Positions 13,620-23,492 of a DNA stretch of 64,000 bases are shown one piece after another (position 1 is the first letter of the stretch; every line of letters starts with the position of its first letter). This DNA is from Ophioderma brevispina (lineage: Eukaryota; Echinodermata; Ophiuroidea; Amphilepidida; Ophiodermatidae), in the NCBI GenBank assembly GCA_023653785.1, contig JAMKCH010035235.1:1-64000 (forward strand). The letters are read 5' to 3'. The notes under the pieces are model-generated. The model searched no databases and had not been told where the DNA came from. It saw nothing but the letters and a program-made list of their open reading frames with translations. The position numbers were made by a program, and so were the translations under genes.

Positions 13620-15371
13620 TACCGATGTTACTAATCGGACTTGGTGGGAAGGCATAGGCCGCGAACCCCGTCCATTCTATCAGCCAGAGCATTGACTGCG
13701 TACGCACCCGGGTCATGAGTCCAGGTGCAGTACAGAGGGAGCTGTTGACTCAGGTTTTCGGATGCGAACAGGTTTTGATCTGAGGAACGATAATCTCTCT
13801 CTCGAAGATCCTCCCGCACGACCTCTTGGTTCAGTATCCATTCCGAGGAGGCCGTCATCCTGCCCGCGGTGACAGAATCGTCAGCAAGAAATTGACGCCC
13901 CTGGAGGTTGTACTGCGGATATCGTGCGGGCCCGGTCCAGACACCACCGACTCTATGAGACGCATTGCATCGAGACACAGGGACCCGGACCGAGCCCCCG
14001 CCTGCTTTTGATGTAGGCGACCACGTTGGAGTTGGTCCGTCTGTACCAGGACCACTGATTGGTCACCATCCGCCGCAATGGAGCTAGCAGGGTGTCGTCT
14101 AAACTGCCCACACTTCGAGGCGATTGACATGGGCCTTAGCCTCGTCCGGGGACCGAACGTCCCCGAGGCGCTGGAGGTCGAGGGGAAACCCCCTCCCACC
14201 CCGACTTCGACGCTTCCGTCGTGATAACAATATCGACATGAGGCGCGGGGAAAGAGATTCCCCGAGTCATGTTGGGCGGTGATACCACCATGCCAGGTGT
14301 TTCCCGGATCCCCGAGTTGATGGGGATCAGACGGAGTCTGGGTGCTTGATCGGCCTGTGTCGTCCGAGGTGCCATTTGAGCAGCCTCATATGGAAGTGAC
14401 AGTACAGGACAAGGTCGACGAGACTGTCCATCAAGCCTAGAAGGGCGAAGCCAGTCTCGAGCGGGGGCCTGCGAATCAGCGCCATGATGCGCAGTCTGAA
14501 TAATACGACATCCACCGCTCGGAGCCCTTTCGGTTCTGCAATGCCCTGAAGCAGTTGCAGCCGAGTACCCAGATACTCAGGTCCTTGAGAGGGGGTAAGG
14601 CTGGATTTGTCGAAGTTGACAATGGAGCCCAACCTCTGCACCACCTGGATGGTACGGCTGACCATGTCGGCCTTCGCCTGGGGCGACGGTCCCCGTAGAT
14701 TAGCCAGTCGTCCCGGTACATGCAGAGGTTTTCCCCCCCTGACGCCTGAGGCCGGCTCCCCCACTTCCCGGGTCGCCATCGTGAAGACCCTGGAAGAGGT
14801 GGATAGTCCGAATGGGAACCTTCCACTTCGTCCGACTGGCCCTGGATTTGGCATCTGAGCCCAGCCGACGGTCCTGTTTTTTTTGCGAACTGGAACGTGT
14901 AGGTAGGCGTCTTTAGATCTAAAGAAGACGCCCAGCCCCCCTTCAAAGGACAGCGCAGATCGCCGAGAGTTTGCATCCTGAATTCTTCGCTTGATGTACT
15001 GATGCAGAGGTCAAGTTCAGGATTGGACGCCAATCCCCGGTCTCCTTGGGAGCCAAGAACGTCTCACCAAACCCCTGCGTGAAGGGGGGGTCGAACGGGG
15101 AAATGGCACCCTTCGCCAAGAGCGCCGGGACCTCGTCCAGAAGAACTTGGTTTTTTTTCCCGGCTCCCCCCCGGAAGGGGGTGGGTCTCGGTGGGAAGTC
15201 CGCTGGGGGTTTCTCCCGTCGGTGAAGTTCTATTCGATAACCCCGTTCCACCACGCTCAAGACCCAAGGTGCGGGGAGAACTGGCTGGCAATCCCGCACG
15301 TAAGAACTTAAAAGCGGGGCCGCCCACCGGTGGTGGTAAGGCTCCCTCCCGGAGAGAGACCCCGCGGCCAA
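13620..15371 (-). pseudogene. DIRS reverse transcriptase / RNase H, frameshifted
   Basis: In order on the minus strand: PWVLSVVERGYRIELHR (about 15,230), EVPALLAKGAISPFDPP (about 15,110), ETGDWRPILNLTS (about 15,030), FPFGLSTSSRVFT (about 14,800), catalytic YRDDWLIYG (about 14,700), FDKSSLTPSQGPEYLG (about 14,590), RNase H TTEASKSGWEG (about 14,210), and then FASENLSQQLPLYCTWTHDPG (about 13,730). These match the DIRS RT-RH module. The RT active site is YRDD rather than the usual YLDD, and RNase H has Glu where the first catalytic Asp is expected. At least four frame changes interrupt it. Confidence 0.88.
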
Positions 15372-15519
15372 CCGTGCCCCAGGAACGATGTGCTTCTTTC
15401 CATCTTCCCCCGCCCAGCGCCTTGCTTTTTGGTAGGGGGACGAGCCTTCGGCTTGGCCCCGGACTTCTGAGAAGAGTGCCCGGGCTGCGGGCTTCTTGGG
15501 TTGCGAGGCGGTGACGACT

Positions 15520-16480
15520 ATCGCTGCGTGGCGGAACGGCTGGAAGAGGAGGAGCGCGAGTGCTTCTTCTTCTTCTTAGCCGAAGTCTCCTGAGGAGATC
15601 TTCGCCTGAGCCTCCTTGGGCGCCTGCTCCGATTCCAAGCGCTTTTCTCGCTGAGGGCCACGCATTGAGTCACCGAAAACCGAACCGCCGAAGAGACGTC
15701 CCGCGACTCCGGGCTTGGTCTTAGAGACCTCCGAATGCAAGATCGGCGGCTCCGGGTGCGCAGAGTGAGCAATGCGTTTTCTCACGCCCGCGTGCAGGAA
15801 GCTGAGGCGACGCGCCAGTGACATTGAAGCCTCCGTCTGCCGAGTCCAATAGCGAGGCTAGGACGGTAAGATCGTCGGCTTCCGAGGAGAAACTCACCCT
15901 CGCCCAACATGCTCTGAGGTCGTGGGCGATGACCATAGAGAAAGCGCCTATTCTGATACCATAGTCACCACCGCCAGGTCTAGGTGCCCCAACTGGTCCT
16001 CCCAGAAGGGGGAGACGCAGTCGGGGCGGCCTTGCCCGTTGTCAACTTGGCTGCTAGGTCGAGATCAATGGTCGGAGTCCTCAGGAAAGTTGAAGTCTCC
16101 TTTGGCAGTTCTCACGACCTGGCGAAATTTTCACTTGTACGAAGATAGCTTCTGAGTAACCTCCTTGGAGCGCTTCCACAGAAGACCAACGTCTGGGGGA
16201 AGCGTCACGGCTGACGCTTTCCTGAGGTGGATAGGGAAGCCCAGATTGAGCTGTACCTCCTCCGCACGCCGCTTAGGCGCGCAAAAGGCACTGCCGGACT
16301 CTCGCCGCCCTGCGCAGCACATGAGGGTGCACGCGGGAAGACCGCACTCGGCGGCAAAACAAGGATACATAATAAGAGCTCTCCGACGGAGTAAAAGTCT
16401 CTGTATTTCCGGTCCGCTTGAGCGCTATAAATCCTTATATAATCCAGTAACTATATCCAATAGTTTTATGGTATAGTAGT
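15520..16480 (-). pseudogene. DIRS gag-like region
   Basis: Overlapping frames on the minus strand give a basic, arginine/serine-rich polypeptide (for example SRSSSSRSATQR at about 15,520) and the segment AGRLFGGSVFGDSM near 15,680-15,720. The latter resembles the VPGxLFG block of DIRS gag proteins. No single intact frame spans the region. The assignment comes from position 5' of the RT and this one motif. Confidence 0.6.
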
Positions 16481-16639
16481 ATGGAGTCTTCCGTATGCGA
16501 CGACACTATGCCAGTATCCAAATCTCAGTCAGTTAATTTGGCTTCTAATGCCAGCGCTGCGGTAACACGCGTCCGTTTGTAAGTCTGCCAAACGGAATTG
16601 AGAAGAGCTATGGTCGACAGGGTGTGACCTGGGTCACTG

Positions 16640-16770
16640 GTCGAGACCATTTAATCTTTTTTAGGGGTGCTAAACTAGGTATTATTTGGGGCATTCCACT
16701 CTCTCAGAAGGGAAATGCATATATTTCAGTCAAACTTGGGTAAAGGAATCATTTCAGTGTAATGATTTAC
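16640..16770. repeat. DIRS inverted terminal repeat, right
   Basis: Reverse complement of the left ITR with scattered mismatches: ctctctcagaagggaaatgc at about 16,699, and aggtattatttggggc next to it. The outer boundary is approximate because similarity fades near 16,770. Confidence 0.85.
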
Positions 16771-17152
16771 ACTTGCTACTGAATGATAGAAGTATACACA
16801 CATTGTATTGTCCAAACTGTATTACTTCACTGACTCATGATAATGTATGCTCTACATGCCCAATTACTCTGGTTCTGATTTCCGTAGCGCCATCCTCCTT
16901 TCTCTATCATAGGTTAATTTTACTGCTATCCATTACTTTTAATATTTAAACATTTAGGTTCAATTGACTACAGCTGGCAAATTAATCAAACATAACAACA
17001 CAGATAGTTGGATGCATAAATCTATTTGGCATTATTGCATCATTTAAACACATAAGTTTTCTTGAATCTACCTTGCATGAAACAAATTACATCAAATTCA
17101 ACACTTTAACCAGCAAATACCTGCATTAACACGCCAACATCTTTTATTTCCA

Positions 17153-17374
17153 GACCTACAACAGTCTGTGCTTTGCTGCTGTCACAGCTGTACAATGATC
17201 AGACATAAGCTGGGTTTGGTCATCTCCTCCTGTGACAGGTGCACATTGTGCAGGTGTTTGAAGACTCCCATGCTTGACAGTGAAGTGGACTCCAAAGAGG
17301 TGCTCTCCTCCAACTGCAATGCAATTGTGACAGAGAAACACACGAGGACCTGTAAATGGGCAAATATTCATTTT
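17153..17374. other. Unassigned block open in both strands
   Basis: A plus-strand acceptor (tttatttccag, ending at 17,153) opens into about 220 bp without stop, cysteine-rich (CCCHSC, CDRCTLCRC). The minus strand is also open: VFLCHNCIAVGGEHLFGVHF in one frame, ALQLEESTSLESTSLSSMGV in another. GC is higher than in the surroundings. I recognise no family. It may be an exon, a processed fragment or a repeat. Confidence 0.3.
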
Positions 17375-17399
17375 TGAGATAATTTAGAAATTAAGACAG

Positions 17400-20300
17400 C
17401 GATTATCCAAAGAGTCCAAATATTGGAAATTTGCAGTAATAACTCAAAAGTGAAGGATATGTCTGTAGAATCTCATAAGTTACTTTTTTTACACTGAGAA
17501 TTGACCAGAAGAAAGTAAAGAGAAAGCTGCAGTTTTCAAAGATACGAATGTCCATTCGTTACGTGTTTGTAAGTACTGTATGTATGTACATAATACAAAA
17601 TATAAGATTTTGTCCTTATTAGTGTTTTGCTTCTAGTCTTAGTCTAGTCTTAGTCTTTTTTCTAGTCTTTTGCATGGTAGTTTAGGACATTGTACTTGTT
17701 ATATACTGCAAACTCACAGTACGCACCATGAAGGAAGAGGAGGCGGATGCAATGGTGAATCAAAGATAAGTAAGAATGTATCATAGTAAACAGGGTCAAA
17801 TGAGAAAAACTTCTGTAATCTACTTCCGTATGGCCCACATATCTTATAGTTAAGTTTTATTAACACCTGGTCTTTACGGAGCAGATCATCATGTGGTCTA
17901 TGGCAAACTCATGTGGGGGTCATCCGGGGTACAACGTGCCAATTTTTGCAGAACAACTCCCCACTGCGATGTTACAGATCACTGGTTTAAAAAAAGAAGT
18001 AAATGTCATTTCACAGACTACAAAGGCCTACCTACAAAAAAAATGGGGAATGGAAAGCTGCCTCACAGGAGATTTGGGTATCTGGAGGGATTTTTTTTTT
18101 TCATATGAAGAAATGCAAGAGTTTCCATTGTCCCGGTTCGAAGTTCTAAATGTAACAATTTTTTTTTATTTTTGGCCTTAGGGCTAGGGTTTTTGTTAGT
18201 GCAAGGCTATAATGAAAAAAATGTATTTCATGTAGATTCTCTCTCTTCGAATTTTGGATCCTATTTAGGAATATTGCTTTCAGGGAATATTTTCTTTTGT
18301 TGGCAAGATGCTGACCTCTGTTTTGGCCAAATTTTAAAGATCGGTCTTCCTAGCTAAAGAAAACATGGCTCATATATTGCAGAATCAATTCTCATACAAC
18401 CAAAGCCATTCAGGACTCATTTGTAATCAGTTTGTTTAAGCATTATATGTCTATGGGTACTCTTTCTGAGCTGGGACACTGATAAACACTACTAATTGTA
18501 ATAGTGTATTTCATGATTGCACATATCAGCCTGCCACAGCACTTTGGCATTTTTTTCTGTCTTTTGCCACATGTTATGTGTAAACATGGAATTGGGGGTT
18601 CCCACTGGTGAGCCCAACACTAAGCGCAGTTTTGCAAATTCTGATTGGTCCAGATTGTCTCCATGGTGTGTAGCACAGCAGCCCACCTACTCATTATCCA
18701 GCATAGATGCATATTGTGATTGCCAAGTTCGTGACATAAACGTGTAGTGTGCTGGCATACCACGTGGTATTGTCAATATCTCAGCTCAACCATCATCCTC
18801 ACTCAGTGCTTAAAAGCACTGCTTATATCACATTCATTTGGAATGTTTCTTGGATTGTTGTGAATTGTGCATACTAAACAAGTGTTGATCTAAAAATCTA
18901 AATCATCTACTGGTTACAAATAATACTTGAGGTATGCATGTTTTCCGAACTTTGTGTGCAATGATCCACTTCCAGTTTGCAATGTGTTGAAACGGATTTC
19001 TTACAATTTTGCATCTGCCAAAATCATTTATCATCAATCATCATCAATCGATCAATCAATCATGGCATTAATAAAGGTGCACAAATCAAGATAAAATTCC
19101 AAACTTTAATGCATGAATGAAACTGCAAATGCGAAAGGGCATTCTGGATGTGACATGAAACTTCGGCAAAAGAAAATCATCATTAACCCTTTCCCTGGAC
19201 CATTGCTAGGCACCTGCACAGGTCTCACACACCAGGGCCTTTAGCGATAAAGATTGGTCATTACTGACGTCCCGTCGCAAACATTGTGGTCACTGATCTG
19301 CTGATATCGGGTTGCAGTTTCATTGATGAAGCGGCCCCCTCGCGGCGAGACACTCTGGCTAGAAATCATCTGGTCGTCTGTGGTCAAAATTGCTCTGTGC
19401 TCTGTCTCGCTAGTTTTTTGAAAAATGTCAGGTTGACTGGCCCGAAACATGAACCACGGAAGTGAACTGGTCTAAGTAGCCATCAAGTCCGGGGAAAGTG
19501 TTAAACTTTAGAGCTTTATTTCATTAAGGTTTTGACTGTGACCACACCCTAAACATCCTTTTCTGTTATGGGAAAAGATAAAACTAATTCATCCATTTTG
19601 GGCAAAGAATTTTATTGATGTGACCATTCCTTTTAATGGCCGTTTTTCCAACACCTTGCCTATCAATGCTAATTTCACCCTTCTGTCTGTCACGCTAATC
19701 CAAATCACTATTTACGAATTTCAGGTCGTTAATACATGAGATCTTTTTAAAACTTACATCTGATACTTGTTGAGAATGACCTGCAAGTCTGCAAGTATGA
19801 AGATAAGATGGTTGGCAAATGCCAGTTGATCACCGAGGTTGTTCTTCAAGGACACTTTCACGATCAGATTCCAGGAACGTCAGCCTTGAATAGAAAGTTT
19901 TTACAATGGCAATGAACACATATCTATTCAATACACTTCGTGTAATGAAAGCAGTTTCATCTAGGTTTGGTTGCATTTTTGCTGTCCAACAAAATTTCCA
20001 TACATAAGGCTTTGAAAACTGGGCATGCCATTTTGATAGTTATTTTTTTCAATATGTTTAATGGGCAGAAGGCATATTTTGGGATGTTTTCATAACACGT
20101 GAAGAACTATGTCCTCCGGTCCTCGTTCTCCACTTAAAATATGGCAGATGACCTTGGTTTCAATTTATCGTAAAGAGAGTACCTACCCCAGGTTGTCCCA
20201 AAACCATAAATTTTATTCTCTAAGTAAAAACATATGGCGGGGCACATATGTAGTCTTTCCGAAAGACACTTAGATCTAATCGTCTTTAGGGGAAACTGTT

Positions 20301-20680
20301 TTGTGCAAAAAGTAAAAAAAGTCCCTTCAATTATCCTCCTTTTTGAAAAAAAGTAGGATGATAAACTAATAATTTTTTTACTTGGCCTTTACCATGGACT
20401 TTTCAAATTACACTTCAGCTGCTTTGCTGCTACAAACACTGTATTAAGGGTAGTGACATCAAGACCTGCAAATGCAGCAATATGAATGATCAGTGCGCCT
20501 ACTGTATTAATAATACTCTATCTACCACCTCAAACTCACAAAATGGTCCTGGGCAAAATGAGGGATGAGGCTGACAAAATAACTGATAGATTTTTTAATA
20601 ACATGTTTTGAAACGGTTGAAGTATGAATTTTTGCAGCTAGTTGCCATGCCATTACAATGTGTTGTATAGTAGCAAATAT
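17400..20680. other. Non-coding stretch, no gene seen
   Basis: 17,400-17,560 has phrases shared with the TTAAAGGTGGG MITE family (aagtgaaggatatgtctgta; compare 62,776). The rest gives only short frames without recognisable motifs. Confidence 0.5.
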
Positions 20681-20683
20681 TTA

Positions 20684-20850
20684 ATGATCATTGAGGAATC
20701 TTGTGGAATCTATTGGCCCCCGATGTGAACTGAAGGGCCGTGGGGTACATTTTCCCCGTTCCCAGACCGAAGGTCGAGGGAATAGTACCCCACGCCCTCC
20801 AGTTCACCGAGGGACCAATAGATTTCCACAAAGATCCCGAAAAAGATCAT
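20684..20850. mobile_element. Compact hairpin element
   Basis: Arms of about 70 bp (20,684-20,757 and 20,776-20,850) pair imperfectly: atctattggcccccgatgtg with the ccaccgagggaccaatagat side, and gtggggtac with gtaccccac. The loop is about 18 bp (cgttcccagaccgaaggt). It may be a very short MITE or a folded RNA locus. The flanking palindromic gatca ends suggest an inserted unit. Confidence 0.65.
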
Positions 20851-21229
20851 AAATCTTGTTTATAGCCTTCATTAATATATTCTTTGTTCATGTGATTGGT
20901 TAAAAGTGAAATTAGGCTACTTATTAACAAAAATAGGCCTAATATCAAAAATATGAGAATAATAAAGTTTACTCACCATCTTGTTGAGGTCTTCATTTTC
21001 GTTTGCAATCCATAAAACAATCTTAATTTTCCGCCAAAAGTTTAACAACTTCAAAAGGTTCAAAATTCCAACGTCTCCAAAGATTTCGGAGGTTCAAAAA
21101 TCCAATTAAACCGCAAAACATTACAATTCACATGGTCCAACAGATGTCCACCTACCTGTGGTAGTGAAATTTCCCAAGTCCATGAGGTTCTAACTTATTA
21201 ATTCATGGTCACCAACATCCATGGAAATG

Positions 21230-22560
21230 AAGTTCGCCTGTTGTCTCATGGTTCTGGTTGGTGATCATGCTAAGGGTTTGGCTTGGGGTGGACTTTGGTG
21301 TGATCGTTACTGTGCGAGAGCAGCATCTCAACGTATTGGCAATATCATGAAAATTTCATGGATTTTCACTGATTTCATTTAGGATTTTGACACTGGCTTT
21401 CCCACTCATTGGCTCCATGTCATTGTCTGATGGTTCAACTATAAGCCATATTGACCTCTTTGTTCGGCGCTTGACTCGGAAGTTGATTCACTGTTGCGAT
21501 ATGGTTTCCCCGATTTCTTCTTTTTGTTTTGTCACTCGGTGCGAGCATAGTTTGTAATGAAGTCTCTGATTCTGGTGCCTGAGAGACGGTCATGATAATC
21601 GCGAGACACGTACCGCAATGTCAAGCCGCAGCGTCACGCTGGTTTCTTGCTCTGCTCGCAAAGCAATGTTTATAAAGCTTGGAGCAGATGCTTCATAGCA
21701 ACTTCTTGTGAAAGTTGCACAGCGTATTCTTGCCGCCAGGAATATTATCATAAGACCAAACAGCATCATTCTTCATGTACTAGGTTTCGCTTTGCCACAT
21801 CCATTCACACTTCGGGTTAATCTTTTCCTTGAGTATTTCTTTAAAGATTCAACAGGACGCGAGGATACTCCTACTTTGTACATACGACCACCCTGGCTTT
21901 CCTTCCTCACATCTTTGGGTGATTTTTGTTACACATGTCACTAAAGTGAATACTCCATTTGAATTCTCTTTTCTGGATGAAAGATAAAAATCTCCTGGTT
22001 TCATTTGCCTCATGTTTTCCATTCCGCGATTAGCCCCCGAAAAGATCATAAACAAACATCAACAAATACCTTCTGCTGTAAACCCTTGCCAGCAGTGAAG
22101 ATCTATCTAGATTGAATGCGAGTCAATGTCTTCAATCAGTATTGGTGGGTGATGCTTCACACTGGCTTTTTGTTCATTTGCTTTGGGGCCGAACCATCAA
22201 GGCTTGTGAATGCCTCTCTTAGACCGAGGAAAGTCCGATCCATTTATGATATCAACTCTTTTCGGGGCAAGAAAATGACGCTGAATTCCGTACCGAATTG
22301 ACTGCATAGATTTTTTGCTGTACAAACTCACCCTTCTTTTTTCCGTGCACCGGCATAAAACTGTGACAATAACACGTCGAGATCCAGCGTTTGTCCATGA
22401 CAATTGAAATCACCGCGTTAATTTCCTTACAAACTCCTCGAAAACAGACGACATACTTGATTTGTTTCTTCGTATTTCACTATCCGCGCTATCGATGATT
22501 GGTGTAAGTCATCTTCGTTTTTGCGAGACAAAATCGCGGAGTTGCAGAAGGTTTTCACAT
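21230..22560 (-). mobile_element. Crypton-like tyrosine recombinase relic
   Basis: Minus-strand frames contain, in order, KKSMQSIRYGIQRHF (about 22,315-22,270), KANEQKASVKHHPPI (about 22,180-22,135), MKPGDFYLS (about 21,990), a block resembling the CPVxSLxxYLxKLNP motif (INPKCEWMWQSET, about 21,800), NTLCNF near 21,720, and a catalytic-region remnant around 21,600-21,660 (ASAPSFIN, ALRAEQETSVTL). The layout matches the DUF3504/KIAA1958-type Crypton recombinase, a DNA transposon enzyme without RT. Frames are broken by stops and indels. The ends of the element were not found. Confidence 0.72.
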
Positions 22561-23406
22561 TCCCGGTCGATTTTTTTACCCTACGGGCGCAGCCATTTTG
22601 TTGTTACAGTGTCTTCTGCAAACGACGTTTCAAAGGTGAAATTACGCCTCATTCTGCGTCAAAGTTTCAATTTACAGCCATAACTACTCCCATACGTACG
22701 CGCGATACGTTGAGTAATGCAAGCAAGAGTCTATTATTGTCGATGCCTAATTCATCAGCCGTATTGATCACAGTAAAGGATCTGATACATGAACTGGTAA
22801 CACGTGTATCGAGACAGAGGGAAATAGGCGCCTATTTCCCCTGTCTCCCTCTTTCGCTCCCTTTCATTGCAAATAGTTGAAACTATTGGCGGTCATGTGC
22901 ATTCACTTTTAAAAACCAATCAATGACATGAATATATTAATGAGTGATTAATTTTCAGACATAATTTGTATTACATGACCGGCTCATCTCCCAATGTATT
23001 TACTTACATGCAACAGATGGTGCAACTCATTTTGGTGGCATGCGAGCGTACTTACCACCATGTAAGAGAAGTTATGGGTAAAACTAGCATAATAAAAAAG
23101 CTACATACAACACTTCTTGGAATTTATCAATTAGTGAAACGTAATAGCTCCTCCCCTCAAACATGGCCCAACAGATAGGTTTAATCATACTCAAACCTAA
23201 CTTTTTTTTTTAAAACAAACACTATACTCTCTGTCATAATTCCTGTTCTCTGCGTCAAGACTACGCCAGCATTCCCGTAAGAGAGAACCATGAAAACACG
23301 TAAAGGAAATGCATAGTCGGCATGTGCGTGTTACACGCAGCAACTCTCAAGCACGTATTTAGATGACTATTTCAGGAATTGTGATGGCGACTACAATATA
23401 ACCCAC

Positions 23407-23492
23407 CTTTTCCTTAAGCTGAGAGATGAGTAGGTCTGCCTTGGCTTGCATGCGACTCATCAGAAGCAACACTTGCACACAGTCATGATCAC
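23407..23492 (-). CDS. DCTN1: Dynactin ICD exon ([14 protein letters not shown]), last one seen
   Basis: An 86-bp exon starting with the two bases that complete the Gly codon, then 28 codons reading [20 protein letters not shown] and LISQLKEK, ending in phase 0 at donor GTGGGT. Vertebrates read [20 protein letters not shown]...QAQEK. The next family exon (FELSEN..., then the helix-rich ICD) was not found in the remaining 23 kb to the left. Confidence 0.95.

Larger units (their letters stand above)
11736..16770 (-). mobile_element. DIRS-like tyrosine-recombinase retrotransposon, near full length
   Basis: A roughly 5-kb element read on the minus strand: gag-like region (about 15.5-16.5 kb), RT/RNase H (about 13.6-15.4 kb) and tyrosine recombinase (about 12.2-13.4 kb). 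Inverted terminal repeats lie at 11,736-11,890 and 16,640-16,770: the motif ttcccttctgagagag on the left is matched by ctctctcagaagggaa on the right. An internal complementary region at about 11,985-12,110 repeats ITR sequence in both orientations. This architecture, rather than LTRs, is the hallmark of DIRS elements. Frames are broken in many places, so autonomous activity is unlikely. GC content is visibly higher than in the surrounding DNA. Confidence 0.9.

Noticed and set aside
22521..22880. 119-codon plus-strand frame
   Set aside because: Lies opposite the Crypton-like relic and ends in a palindrome; no motif of its own.
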